DNA of 64,000 nt from CAUSKK01 sp963533935. Its GTDB lineage: Bacteria > Pseudomonadota > Gammaproteobacteria > Cardiobacteriales > Cardiobacteriaceae. Below the pieces are notes generated by a model. It saw nothing but the letters and a program-made list of their open reading frames with translations, ran no database searches and had not been told where the DNA came from. Both the position numbers and the translations under genes were made by a program. Shown here in pieces: positions 1 through 8,576 of the stretch. Location: contig CAUSQL010000005.1 of assembly GCA_963533935.1 (NCBI GenBank), positions 5,057 through 69,056 on the forward strand. Reading direction: 5' to 3'. The number at the start of each line of letters is the position of its first letter. Position 1 is the first letter of the stretch.

Positions 1-501
1 CCCATGGGCGTTTACGAAGACATCAATTTCTTTAAAGAGGAGAAGCCCTTCATTAAAAGAGCCCTGGACGAAGGGCGGAAAATCCTCGGCATCTGCCTCG
101 GCGCCCAGCTGCTGGCGGAGGCCCTGGGGGCGCGGGTTTATCCCAGCGGCCGCCAGGAAATCGGCTTTTTCCCGGTGGAAAGCCTGGCCGACGGCACGAA
201 GACCACGGTCTTCCACTGGCACGGCGACACCTTTGACCTACCGCCGGGCTGTAAACAGCTGTTCCGCTCCGCTGCCACGGCGCAGCAGGGCTTCAGCTTT
301 AACGGCCGGGTGCTGGCCCTGCAATTCCACGGGGAAATGCTGGAAGAGAACGTGCGCCTGATTTTGGAGCACGGTGCGGCGCATATGCAGCCGGGGGAGT
401 TCGTGCAGAGCCCGGCGGAAATCATTAGTAATTTCAAATATTTAGCCCCGGCCAACCAACTGCTGTTCCGGCTGCTCGACGAGAATTTCGCCCATGTTTA
501 A
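1..501 (+). CDS. class I glutamine amidotransferase, 5' end outside the window
   Basis: This is the C-terminal part of a class I (GMP-synthase-like) glutamine amidotransferase. Such domains hydrolyse glutamine and pass ammonia to a partner or act on gamma-glutamyl compounds. Numbering from the Met at base 4, the nucleophile elbow GICLGAQ has Cys31, and the other triad residues are His109 and Glu111 in LQFHGE. The frame is open to base 1, and the usual family sequence before the first visible residues suggests the real start lies upstream, so base 4 is not taken as the start. Its last 8 bases overlap the next gene, so the two are probably co-translated. The substrate cannot be told from this fragment. 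Confidence 0.85.
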   Translation, partial: PMGVYEDINFFKEEKPFIKRALDEGRKILGICLGAQLLAEALGARVYPSGRQEIGFFPVESLADGTKTTVFHWHGDTFDLPPGCKQLFRSAATAQQGFSFNGRVLALQFHGEMLEENVRLILEHGAAHMQPGEFVQSPAEIISNFKYLAPANQLLFRLLDENFAHV

Positions 502-1267
502 GGTCATCACCTTTAACGCCAACGGCATTCGCTCGGCGGCCCAGAAGGGCTTTTTCGATTGGCTGCGGACGGAAAACCCCGACGCGGTCTGCATTCAGGA
601 GACCAAGGCCCAGGAGGAGCAGCTGGCCGATGAAATCTTCCGGCCGTTGAACTTTAACTACTACCACAGCGCCCAACGGAAGGGCTACAGCGGCGTGGCC
701 CTCTACCTGAAGGAACGGCCGCAGACCGTGCGCTACGGCCTGGGCTGGCCGGAGGTGGACTGTGAGGGCCGCTATCTGGAGGCGGTTTACCCGCAGTTCT
801 CGCTGGTCAGCCTCTACATTCATTCCGGTTCCAGCGGCGCCGAGCGCCAGGCGCTGAAGGAGGAATTCCTCGGCCGCTTCGCTGAATTCCTGGCCGGCCG
901 CCGGCGGGAACGGCTCATCATCGCCGGCGACTTCAACATCGCCCACACCGAGCGCGACCTGCGCAACTGGAAGGGCAATCTGAAGAACAGCGGCTTTCTG
1001 CCCCAGGAGCGCCGCTGGCTGGACCAGCTCTTCGGCGACCAGTTCCGCGACGGCTTCCGCCTGGTCAATGACGGCGAGCACGAATATTCCTGGTGGAGCA
1101 ACCGGGGCCGGGCGCGGGCCAACAACGTGGGCTGGCGCATCGACTACCAGATGGTGAGCGCGGAACTGGCGCCGCTGGTGCGCCGGGCCTACATCTATCG
1201 GGAACAGCGCTTCTCCGACCACGCGCCGGTGGTTGTGGAATATGAGGGTTTAAGCGCCGGGGGCTGA
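494..1267 (+). CDS. xthA: exodeoxyribonuclease III (AP endonuclease)
   Basis: This 257-residue protein belongs to the ExoIII/Ape1 endonuclease-exonuclease-phosphatase family, which incises DNA 5' of abasic sites and degrades 3' ends during base excision repair. Visible motifs are NANGIR at residues 8-13, the metal ligand Glu36 in IQETKAQ, GDFNIAH near residue 150, a tryptophan-rich WWSNRG segment, and the C-terminal SDHAPVVVEY with the catalytic His. Length is normal for the family. The ATG lies inside the end of the preceding amidotransferase gene, suggesting translational coupling. A dense block of dyad repeats follows, and the next gene, recN, converges on it. Confidence 0.95.
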   Translation: MFKVITFNANGIRSAAQKGFFDWLRTENPDAVCIQETKAQEEQLADEIFRPLNFNYYHSAQRKGYSGVALYLKERPQTVRYGLGWPEVDCEGRYLEAVYPQFSLVSLYIHSGSSGAERQALKEEFLGRFAEFLAGRRRERLIIAGDFNIAHTERDLRNWKGNLKNSGFLPQERRWLDQLFGDQFRDGFRLVNDGEHEYSWWSNRGRARANNVGWRIDYQMVSAELAPLVRRAYIYREQRFSDHAPVVVEYEGLSAGG

Positions 1268-1692
1268 TTTACCAACGGACGGGCGCTTTAGCTGTTTGTA
1301 AATAAGCCGTTTATACAAACAGCTAAAGCGCCCTGTTGTATTTAAATGGCCTTTTACCGACGTAAGGGCGCTTAGGTTGTATGTATTTAGCTCTAATTGT
1401 TACTGCAGCGGGCGGGCCGCCCAGGCAGAACGGCCGTCATGGCTGGCAGCTTAGGGGGAAGCCGATGCTTCGCCCATTCCCGTAAATTGATGCCGCCGGT
1501 TCTTTAACCTTGATAATCTGATTTATACAAACGGACGGGCGCTTTGGTTGTATGTATTTAGAGCGTTAATTACATACAGGGGAAGCGCCCTGTTGTATTT
1601 AAATGGCTTTTTACCGACGCAAGGGCGCTTAGGTTGTATGTAATTAACGCTCTAAATACATACAACCTAAGCGCCCGTCCGTTTGTATAAAT
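1268..1692. repeat. cluster of about seven dyad repeat units
   Basis: This gap between converging xthA and recN has no supportable gene. It holds about seven copies of the window-wide repeat. One inverted pair has perfect 19-bp arms (1282-1300 and 1313-1331). Another has perfect 20-bp arms (1623-1642 and 1657-1676) with a different variable core. Bases 1395-1520 are unrelated unique sequence. No U-tract terminator is seen for either neighbour, so the hairpins may end or protect both transcripts (inference). Confidence 0.85.
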
Positions 1693-1694
1693 TT

Positions 1695-3263
1695 TTAGGA
1701 ATGATTCAGCAGCGTGCGCGCCAGATTCAGGCTGTTCTCGCTCTGGCTGTCGCCCAGCATGCGCGCGATTTCCCGCACCCGCTCGGCGCCGCTCAGCACC
1801 CGCGCCCGGCTGACGGTCTCCCGGCCGTCGTCGCGCTTCTCCAGATGAATGTGGTGATGGCCCTGGCAGGCCACCTGGGCCAGGTGCGTGATGCAGATGA
1901 CCTGGCGCTTCTCGCCCAGCTGCCGCAGCAGCTTGCCAATGCTGTGGGCCACCTCGCCGCCGATGCCCGTGTCGATTTCGTCGAAAATCAGCGTGCGCTG
2001 GCGGTGGTGCTCGGCGGTGGCCACCTCCAGGGCCAGGCTAATGCGCGCCAGCTCACCGCCGGAGACGATTTTTTCCATCTCCATCAGCGGCTGACCCACA
2101 TTGGGCGCGATGAAAAATTTAACTAAATCAATGCCATGGCCGCTGGCCGCCGTCGGCGTCAGCTCAATGTGAAAGCGCGCCCGTTCCATGGCCAGCTGGC
2201 CCAGCCAGCCTTCCAGCAGTTCCGCCAGCGGCCCGGCCAGGGCCCGCCGCCGTTCACTCAGCTCTTCCGCCACCCGCTGATAGTCCCTCTGCGCCTGGCC
2301 TAAAGCCCGTTCCAGCTCCCCGTCGTCGGCGTCGGCCAATGCCTGCAGCTGGGCGCCCAGCTCGGCCCAGCGCTGCGGCAGCTGCTCCGGCGGGCAGCGG
2401 TGCTTGCGGCCCAGTTCGTAGAGCAAGGCCATGCGCTGCTCCACCTGCTGCAGCGCCTCCGGGCTGTGGTCGATGTGGCTCAGGCAATGGCTTACCGCCT
2501 CCTCGGCTTCACGCAGGTAAATCAGGCTCTGCTCGAAGAACTCCGCCCCCTCCTGCCAGCTGCTGTCCAGTTCCGCCAGCTGCTGGGCCATCTTCGCCGC
2601 GCTCTGGCTGGAACTAACCAGTTGAGCGGTCAGGTGCGACAGCTGGTCGCCGCGCTGTTGCAGGTCGTCGGCGCTGGACAGCTGCCGCTGCCGCTGGCTG
2701 AGCGCCTCAAATTCCCCCGGCTGCGGCGCCGCCCGTTCCAGCTCCTGCCACTGAAATTCCAGCAAATCCCGCTGCCGCTCCAGCTCCTCCCGCTGGTGGC
2801 GCCGTTCGGCCAGCTGCCGTTCCAGCTCCTGCCAGCGCTCGTAGGCGGCGGCCACGGCGCTTAAATCCAACTGGCCGAAGCGGTCGAGGCGGGCGCGCTG
2901 CTCCTCGTTCTTCAGCAGCTCCTGGTTCTGCCGCTGGCCGTAGATGAAGTAATTGGCCGCCGCCGCCGGCACCAGCTCGTTAATTTTCACCGCTTCCCCG
3001 TTAATCAGGCTGCGGCTGCCCTTGAGGCGCAGCTGCCGCTCCAGCCGCAGGCCATCGGCGAATTCCACCAGCAGCTGGGCCTCGTCGCCGTCCAAGCCGA
3101 TGTACTGGCTGCCGCCCCGCTCGCCGGCCAGCAGGCTCAGGCCGCCCAGCACCATGGATTTACCCGCGCCGGTTTCGCCGGTAATCACGTTAAAGCCTGG
3201 GGCAAAATCCAGCTGGGCCCGGCGGATTAGGGCGAAATTGCGCAGGGATAATTGCTTAATCAT
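1695..3263 (-). CDS. recN: DNA repair protein RecN
   Basis: RecN is an SMC-like ATPase that acts in the cytoplasm in double-strand break repair and sister-chromatid cohesion. The 522-residue product has the N-terminal Walker A GETGAGKS at 29-36, a long central coiled coil rich in Gln, Glu and Leu (roughly 145-340), a signature VSGGELARISLAL near residue 405 and Walker B LIFDEIDTGIGG. It is about 30 residues shorter than the E. coli protein, mostly in the coiled coil. It follows nadK with a one-base gap and is the last gene of a long minus-strand run. No LexA box was recognised, since the upstream sequence is coding. Confidence 0.95.
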   Translation of the reverse strand: MIKQLSLRNFALIRRAQLDFAPGFNVITGETGAGKSMVLGGLSLLAGERGGSQYIGLDGDEAQLLVEFADGLRLERQLRLKGSRSLINGEAVKINELVPAAAANYFIYGQRQNQELLKNEEQRARLDRFGQLDLSAVAAAYERWQELERQLAERRHQREELERQRDLLEFQWQELERAAPQPGEFEALSQRQRQLSSADDLQQRGDQLSHLTAQLVSSSQSAAKMAQQLAELDSSWQEGAEFFEQSLIYLREAEEAVSHCLSHIDHSPEALQQVEQRMALLYELGRKHRCPPEQLPQRWAELGAQLQALADADDGELERALGQAQRDYQRVAEELSERRRALAGPLAELLEGWLGQLAMERARFHIELTPTAASGHGIDLVKFFIAPNVGQPLMEMEKIVSGGELARISLALEVATAEHHRQRTLIFDEIDTGIGGEVAHSIGKLLRQLGEKRQVICITHLAQVACQGHHHIHLEKRDDGRETVSRARVLSGAERVREIARMLGDSQSENSLNLARTLLNHS

Positions 3264-3264
3264 C

Positions 3265-4146
3265 TTAGGAATTGCCGTCTTCCGGGCTTAAACCCCAGTT
3301 CAGCTTGCTGCGCAGCAGCCGGTGGAATTGGTAGCCCAGCGGGTGAATGACGGTAATTTCCGCCCCGGCGCCAATAGTCAGTTCGTCGTGGGGCTGCAAA
3401 ATGCTCTCCTCCTGGCCGTCCAGGGTCAGCTGGCTGTTGTCCGTCTTCCCCAGAGCCACGGTCAGCTCCAGCTCCTGGCTCAGCACCAGCGGCCGCTGGG
3501 CCAGGGTCTGTGGGCAAATGGGCACCGCCAGCAGCAGCGGCAGGGTCGGTTCCACCAGCGGCCCGCCGGCGGCCAGGGCGTAGGCGGTGGAACCGGTGGG
3601 CGTGGCAATGATGAGCCCGTCGGCCCGGTAGTGGCTGAGAAATTCCCCGTTGCCGTACAAATCCAGCTCAATCATGCGCGCCATCTTGCTGATGTGAATG
3701 ACCGCGTCGTTCAACGCCAGGTAATTCTCCACGGCCTCGCCGCCGCGGCGAATTGCCACCTGGAGCAGCCGGCGCCGTTCCGGCACATAGTGGCCCTGGA
3801 GTATGGGGCCGAGCACCGCCTCCAGCTGGTCGCTGGGCACGTCGGCCATAAAGCCCACCCGCCCCGCATTGATGCCGAGTAGGGCGCAGCCCTTGTGCGC
3901 CAGCCGCCGGCTCGCCGATAGGAAGGTGCCGTCGCCGCCGATGACCAGGCACAGGTCAATGGCCGGCCACTCTTGCCAAGGTATTGCCCGCGGATGTTCA
4001 CGGAAGGGCGACACCACCGAGGCGCTGTCCAGGTAGTAGTCCAGATGGAAGCGCTCCAGCAGCACCATGGTTTTCGCCAGGATTTCCGCCAAATTGGGCG
4101 CCGTCAGCTTGCCCATGATGGCAATGCTCTGAAATTTCTTATGCAT
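3265..4146 (-). CDS. nadK: NAD kinase
   Basis: This enzyme phosphorylates NAD to NADP and is the only route to NADP in most bacteria. The 293-residue product has the diagnostic GGDGT motif at 70-74 (Asp72 catalytic), the NDAVIH segment, and the conserved DGLIIATPTGSTAYALAAGG region that binds the nucleotide. Length matches the family. It lies 5 bases after rnd and one base before recN. The nadK-recN order is common in gammaproteobacteria, which supports both calls. Confidence 0.95.
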   Translation of the reverse strand: MHKKFQSIAIMGKLTAPNLAEILAKTMVLLERFHLDYYLDSASVVSPFREHPRAIPWQEWPAIDLCLVIGGDGTFLSASRRLAHKGCALLGINAGRVGFMADVPSDQLEAVLGPILQGHYVPERRRLLQVAIRRGGEAVENYLALNDAVIHISKMARMIELDLYGNGEFLSHYRADGLIIATPTGSTAYALAAGGPLVEPTLPLLLAVPICPQTLAQRPLVLSQELELTVALGKTDNSQLTLDGQEESILQPHDELTIGAGAEITVIHPLGYQFHRLLRSKLNWGLSPEDGNS

Positions 4147-4151
4147 GGCAA

Positions 4152-5204
4152 CTAATTGATGAATTGACTGAAAAACTCCCGCCGCCAGCCCTGACCGAGC
4201 AAACTGTCCTCCGGGTTCAGAACAAAATACTGAATGTCCAGGTAGTTGCCGAAGATGTGGGGCTGTATGCCCAGCTCCCGGGCAATGCGATTGCGGTAAT
4301 GCTCAATTTCCCGGCAGCGCTTGTGCTGGGCCTTATTCATGGCCAGCGGCCGGTGAATGAAGGGAATTTGCAGGCCGTGGCGGCAGTTAAAGTTGTCGAT
4401 GATGAAGTCCAGCTCCGCCTTGACCACCGGCGAGCCCACCGGCAACGCGTCCAGCATTTCCACCACCGACCGCGGCGCTGCCATTGCCACCGCAATGATT
4501 TCCCGGTCGCTCAGCAGCCTGGTGCGGAGAACGTTCTGCGCCGCCGCCACCCGCTCCCGGGCCTCCGTAAGTATGTGGGCAATGACCTGGGCCGCCGGCT
4601 GCGCCATTAGCTGCGTGGACCCGGACAGATTAAACCAGTGGAAACGGGATTGGCGCCGCGCCGCCATCAGCCGCTGGCCCTCCTCCTCCCACCAGTGCAG
4701 GCGCCCCTTCTCCTTCAGCTGCGCCACCAGCAGCGGGTAGAGCTGGCTCAAGTAGTACACGTCGGCGGCGGCGTAGCGTTGTTGGGCCTCGGACAATGGC
4801 CGCTGTAGCCAGGGGCTTTCCCGCAGCTCCTTGTCCAAATTAATGCCCAGGTATTCTTTAACCATATTTTTATAGGAGGGGGGCCGCTGCCGGTGCAGCA
4901 GCTGGTAGCCCAGCTGGGTGTCATGCAGCCGCGCCGGCATGACCCGGCCGTAGTACCACATTAAATCCAGGTCGGAAGTGGCGCTGTGAATCACCAGCGG
5001 CCCCTGCTGCTGCGCCATGAAGGCCCAGTCCAAATTCCTACGGTAGGGAATCAGCTGCACCGCCGGCCACTGGGGCTGGTAGAGCTGCAGGAGGGCCAGC
5101 TCATTGTGGTAGGCGCCGTTCTGGACGAATTCACAGTCATAGAACAGCGGTGCCGCCGGGTCGATGTGTTCGCCACTAACAATCAGTTGCCATTGCAGGG
5201 TCAA
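4152..5204 (-). CDS. rnd: ribonuclease D
   Basis: RNase D is a 3'-5' exoribonuclease that trims tRNA and other stable RNA precursors. The 350-residue product has a DEDDy exonuclease domain: YDCEF with Asp23 and Glu25, HSATSDLDLM with the second Asp pair, and YAAADVYYL with the catalytic Tyr and Asp. An HRDC-type region follows (about 205-290). The start used is TTG at 5204, which overlaps the rseP stop codon, so translation is probably coupled. A later start would cut into the first exonuclease motif. Placement after rseP is unusual, since enterics have bamA there. Confidence 0.88.
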   Translation of the reverse strand: MTLQWQLIVSGEHIDPAAPLFYDCEFVQNGAYHNELALLQLYQPQWPAVQLIPYRRNLDWAFMAQQQGPLVIHSATSDLDLMWYYGRVMPARLHDTQLGYQLLHRQRPPSYKNMVKEYLGINLDKELRESPWLQRPLSEAQQRYAAADVYYLSQLYPLLVAQLKEKGRLHWWEEEGQRLMAARRQSRFHWFNLSGSTQLMAQPAAQVIAHILTEARERVAAAQNVLRTRLLSDREIIAVAMAAPRSVVEMLDALPVGSPVVKAELDFIIDNFNCRHGLQIPFIHRPLAMNKAQHKRCREIEHYRNRIARELGIQPHIFGNYLDIQYFVLNPEDSLLGQGWRREFFSQFIN

Positions 5205-6538
5205 AACAGGTACTTCCCAAAATCTTTAATTAACACAAAGGCCATAAAGAGATAGAGCAGGCCAGCGCCGGCGTAGTTCAGCCACTTCATCACCGGCGGC
5301 GATAGCGGTTTCTTGCGCAGCATTTCCAGGGCGTAAAACATCATGTGGCCGCCGTCCAGCATGGGTATGGGCAGCAGGTTAATGGCCGCCAGGGACAGGC
5401 TGACCACGCCGAGGAAGTTCAGGAAAATATCCCAGCTCATCTGCAGGGTGCGGCCGGCCACGTCGCCGATGGTCAGCGGCCCGCCCATGTTTTCCAGAGA
5501 CGCCTGATTGCGCAGCAGCCGCAGGAAGGTTTTATAGGTGGTTTCCGTGTAATAGAGCATCTTAGCCGTGCCGTGGGCCAGGGCCGGCCCCAGCGGGTAG
5601 CGCTCCACCGTTTCAAATTTACCGATGTGCGGCCGCACGTCTGCCCAGCGCAGGCCTAAATAGGGTTTGCCCTTGTGTTCGCCCACGGTAACGCTAACTT
5701 GCAGCGACGCCCCGGCCCGTTCCACGGTCAGTTGCACGGTCTCGCCAGCCTTTTTTCCCAGATTGAAATGGATTAAATCCACATCCCGGCCGTCCACCTG
5801 GCGCACGATGTCGCCGGCCTGGAGCCCCGCCGCCGCGGCCGGACTATCTTTCATCACCTCGCCCACCTGGGCCGGCAGCCATTCATCGACCATATACAGA
5901 CCGGTGGCCTGGGCCATTTTCAGCTCGTCGCCCTTCTTCAAACCGCTTAAATCCAGGATTCGCTCTAGAGTTTGTCCGTCCCGGTCAATGGTCAGGTGAA
6001 TCTTCTCCCGCGGCGCGCCCACCAATGCCACGTGGCCTTCGTCGGTGAGGCGAATGCGCTGGCCCTGAATCTCCCGAATCAGGTCGCCGGGGCGAAAGTC
6101 GGCGAAGCTGGCGATGGAATTGGCCTGCACCCAGGCGATTTCCGGCCGCAGCCCCTTCACGCCCACCATATAGAGGCCGGTAAACATGATTACGGCGAAG
6201 ATTAAATTGATGGCCGGGCCGGCAAAGGCCACGAGAAAGCGCTTGCCCGGCGGCAAACCCTGGAAGGTGCGGCCCGCGTCCTCCGGGGCGATTTCCTCCT
6301 CCCGGTTCTCGCCGAGCATCTGCACGAAACCACCCAGCAGTATGGGCGCGAGGGTGTAAAGGGTGTCGTCCTTCTTGCTGCGCCAGCTAAGCAGCGGCTT
6401 ACCGAAGCCAATGGAAAAGCGCAGGATTTTCACGTTAAAGAGACGGGCCACGTAAAAGTGGGCCCATTCGTGGATAGTTACCAGAATGCCTATGGTCAGG
6501 CAGAAGCCCAACAGGCCAAAGAGAAAATTTGTCGTCAT
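5201..6538 (-). CDS. rseP: site-2 intramembrane zinc metalloprotease RseP
   Basis: RseP cleaves anti-sigma factors and leftover signal peptides within the inner membrane. Counting from the ATG at 6538, the zinc motif is HEWAH at residues 23-27 in the first membrane segment. Two PDZ-like regions follow in the periplasmic part, and the C-terminal LLPIPMLDGGH carries the third zinc ligand. The 445-residue length fits. I chose 6538 rather than an in-frame ATG 18 bases upstream because it makes a 4-base ATGA overlap with cdsA and places the HExxH motif as in homologues. It completes the rpsB-to-rseP cluster. Confidence 0.92.
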   Translation of the reverse strand: MTTNFLFGLLGFCLTIGILVTIHEWAHFYVARLFNVKILRFSIGFGKPLLSWRSKKDDTLYTLAPILLGGFVQMLGENREEEIAPEDAGRTFQGLPPGKRFLVAFAGPAINLIFAVIMFTGLYMVGVKGLRPEIAWVQANSIASFADFRPGDLIREIQGQRIRLTDEGHVALVGAPREKIHLTIDRDGQTLERILDLSGLKKGDELKMAQATGLYMVDEWLPAQVGEVMKDSPAAAAGLQAGDIVRQVDGRDVDLIHFNLGKKAGETVQLTVERAGASLQVSVTVGEHKGKPYLGLRWADVRPHIGKFETVERYPLGPALAHGTAKMLYYTETTYKTFLRLLRNQASLENMGGPLTIGDVAGRTLQMSWDIFLNFLGVVSLSLAAINLLPIPMLDGGHMMFYALEMLRKKPLSPPVMKWLNYAGAGLLYLFMAFVLIKDFGKYLF

Positions 6539-7320
6539 AAAAATGCCAATGCCCAAATGGGAAAGGCCGAAAGCCAGCTGTCAATGCGGTCAAGCATGCC
6601 ACCGTGGCCCGGCAGAATGCGGCCGCTGTCCTTAAGGCCCGCCCGCCTCTTGAGAACGCTTTCCCAGAGGTCGCCGAGCACTCCGTAAAACACGGCCAGC
6701 ACACTTAATAATAAAAACAACGCCTTTGAACCGGGTAGGTCAAAGAACAGCAAAAACAACAGGGCCAGCAGCAGGGCGCTGCCCACGCCGCCCAGCAAAC
6801 CCTCCCGGGTCTTCTTCGGGCTCACGTGCGGTGCCAGCGGGGTCTTGCCCCATTTTCTACCCACAAAATAGGCCACACTGTCGCTGACCCAGATAATCAA
6901 AAATAGCGCCAAGGTGCCCCAGGAACCCAGCTGGCCATACACCAAATCCACCGCTGCCACAAAGGCCGCCAGGCTGGCAATGCCAGTGCCGGCGATGTGC
7001 TTATCAGTTATTTGTAGTGTCTGACCCCGTTCGTATTTATATAGGAGCCAGGGCACGGTGCATAGCCAACCGGTGGCCACCAGCGCAATTAGGGCCTTGG
7101 CCAACAGGGGCACTTGCAGGGCGGCCAGGGTTAAAGCACCCACCAGAAAAATAAAAAAGCCCTTTTTGGGCTGGGGTAGGGCTAGCAAATTGGCCCATTC
7201 GGCGGCACTGACCAGACCAATGAACAGCAATAGCCCGTCCACAATCCAATGTTGGCCATAGATTAAGGTGGTTATAAAAATCGCCCCGGCAATCAGGGCG
7301 GTGATAATTCGTTCCTTCAC
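6535..7320 (-). CDS. cdsA: phosphatidate cytidylyltransferase
   Basis: CdsA makes CDP-diacylglycerol from CTP and phosphatidate, the branch point of phospholipid synthesis, in the inner membrane. The 261-residue product is highly hydrophobic with about seven membrane segments. The C-terminal signature runs from SDSVAYFVGRKWGK, through the basic VSPKKTREG, to GRILPGHGGMLDRIDS. It starts with GTG at 7320, whose first base is the last base of the uppS stop. A strong GGAGGA ribosome-binding site lies just upstream. In E. coli dxr precedes uppS-cdsA, but no dxr is present here. Confidence 0.95.
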   Translation of the reverse strand: MKERIITALIAGAIFITTLIYGQHWIVDGLLLFIGLVSAAEWANLLALPQPKKGFFIFLVGALTLAALQVPLLAKALIALVATGWLCTVPWLLYKYERGQTLQITDKHIAGTGIASLAAFVAAVDLVYGQLGSWGTLALFLIIWVSDSVAYFVGRKWGKTPLAPHVSPKKTREGLLGGVGSALLLALLFLLFFDLPGSKALFLLLSVLAVFYGVLGDLWESVLKRRAGLKDSGRILPGHGGMLDRIDSWLSAFPIWALAFL

Positions 7321-8015
7321 TATTCCTCCTCCAGCGTACCAAAGCGCCGCTGCCGTTGTTGGTAGGCCTCAATGGCCGCTTTCAGCTGTTCTTCACCGAA
7401 TTCTGGCCAGTGCACATCACAGAAATACAGCTCCGCATAGGCTGCTTCCCATAGGAAAAAATTACTCAGCCGCTGCTCGCCGCTGGTTCTAATCAGCAAA
7501 TCCACCGGCGGTAGGGGCAGCGGCCGGTGTTGGGCGAACACTTCTTCATTTAGTTGTTCCGGTCTTAGGCCCGCCGCCAGCAGCCGCCGAACCGTGGCCA
7601 ATATTTCCCACTGGCCGCTGTAGTTGATGGCCAGCACCAGATTAAGGCCATCATTGCTCGCAGTTAGGGCCTCAATGCGGTCAATGCTGTGCCGCAGCTC
7701 GGTGGACAGATTGGCCCGCTCGCCGAGCACATTAACCCTGATATTTTCCCGGTGTAATTGGTCGCTGCTGTCGTCAATGGCCTGGCGTATCAGCTGCATG
7801 AGCAGCTTAACTTCCGCGCCGGGCCGGCCCCAGTTTTCGCAGCTGAAAGCAAATAAACTAAGGGTTTTTATGCCCAGGGCAGCGGCCAGGGCCACCACCC
7901 TATCCACGTTCTTACGGCCGGCCTGGTGGCCAAAAAAGCGCGGCCGCCGGCGCTGCTGCGCCCAGCGGCCGTTGCCGTCCATAATTATGGCCACGTGTTT
8001 GGGAACACCGTTCAT
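7320..8015 (-). CDS. uppS: undecaprenyl diphosphate synthase (cis-prenyltransferase)
   Basis: This cytosolic enzyme adds isopentenyl units to farnesyl diphosphate in cis, giving the C55 lipid carrier for peptidoglycan. The 231-residue product shows the substrate-binding HVAIIMDGNGRWA with catalytic Asp13, FGHQAGRKNV, the SLFAFSCENWGRP segment, and the C-terminal DLLIRTSGEQRLSNFFLW. All are typical of UppS, and the length is slightly short of the usual 240-250. The start is one base into the frr stop region, so the genes are tightly coupled. Its substrate must come from an isoprenoid pathway whose dxr is not in its customary place. Confidence 0.95.
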   Translation of the reverse strand: MNGVPKHVAIIMDGNGRWAQQRRRPRFFGHQAGRKNVDRVVALAAALGIKTLSLFAFSCENWGRPGAEVKLLMQLIRQAIDDSSDQLHRENIRVNVLGERANLSTELRHSIDRIEALTASNDGLNLVLAINYSGQWEILATVRRLLAAGLRPEQLNEEVFAQHRPLPLPPVDLLIRTSGEQRLSNFFLWEAAYAELYFCDVHWPEFGEEQLKAAIEAYQQRQRRFGTLEEE

Positions 8016-8572
8016 TAGAGTTCAAGCAGCTCTTTTTCTTTCGTTGCGAGAGCCTTATCCACCGCCTCAATGAATTTATCGGTGATTTTCTGCACTTCCC
8101 CTTCGGCGCGCTTGGCATCGTCTTCGGAGACTTCCTTCTTATCCAGCAACTGCTTAATGGCCGTGTTGCTGTCGCGGCGAATATTGCGGATAGCGATTTT
8201 TGCCCCCTCGCCCTCCTTATTCACCACCTTAACCAACTCTCGCCGGCGTTCTTCGGTTAGTGGCGGCAGATTAATGTGCAGCACCTGGCCGGCCGTATTG
8301 GGCGTTAAACCCAGGTCGGAATTGATAATAGCCTTCTCAATGACTGCCACCATTGGTTTTTCCCACACCTGAATGGTCAGAGTGCGGGCATCGGTAGCGG
8401 TAACATTGGCCGCCTGGGACAGAGGCACCTGGGAGCCGTAATAGTCCACCGTAATGTGGTCTAACAGACTGACGCTGGCGCGACCGGTGCGGATACGTAC
8501 CAGCTCCTGATCCAGGGCCTTTAGGGATTTCTCCATGCGTTCGGCCGTATCCTTCTCAATCTTTTTCAACAT
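8015..8572 (-). CDS. frr: ribosome recycling factor
   Basis: RRF, together with EF-G, splits post-termination ribosomes. The 185-residue length is exactly standard. Recognisable parts are the N-terminal helix, the RTGRASVSLLDHITVDYYG hinge segment, LTIQVWEK, INLPPLTEERR, and the C-terminal helix rich in Lys and Glu. It sits 4 bases after pyrH, as in nearly all proteobacteria. In E. coli dxr follows, but here uppS overlaps its stop directly. Confidence 0.97.
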   Translation of the reverse strand: MLKKIEKDTAERMEKSLKALDQELVRIRTGRASVSLLDHITVDYYGSQVPLSQAANVTATDARTLTIQVWEKPMVAVIEKAIINSDLGLTPNTAGQVLHINLPPLTEERRRELVKVVNKEGEGAKIAIRNIRRDSNTAIKQLLDKKEVSEDDAKRAEGEVQKITDKFIEAVDKALATKEKELLEL

Positions 8573-8576
8573 AAAT

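Noticed and set aside
434..1222. 262-codon open frame antisense to xthA, and similar long frames antisense to recN, ppnK-type, sod, livF, dacB and fumC genes
   Set aside because: They mirror GC-rich codon structure of well-recognised genes, have low-complexity Ala/Gly/Val/Gln composition, and match no family.
1268..1692. CRISPR array
   Set aside because: Repeats alternate in orientation, spacing is irregular, spacers are short and AT-rich rather than unique, and no cas gene is present.
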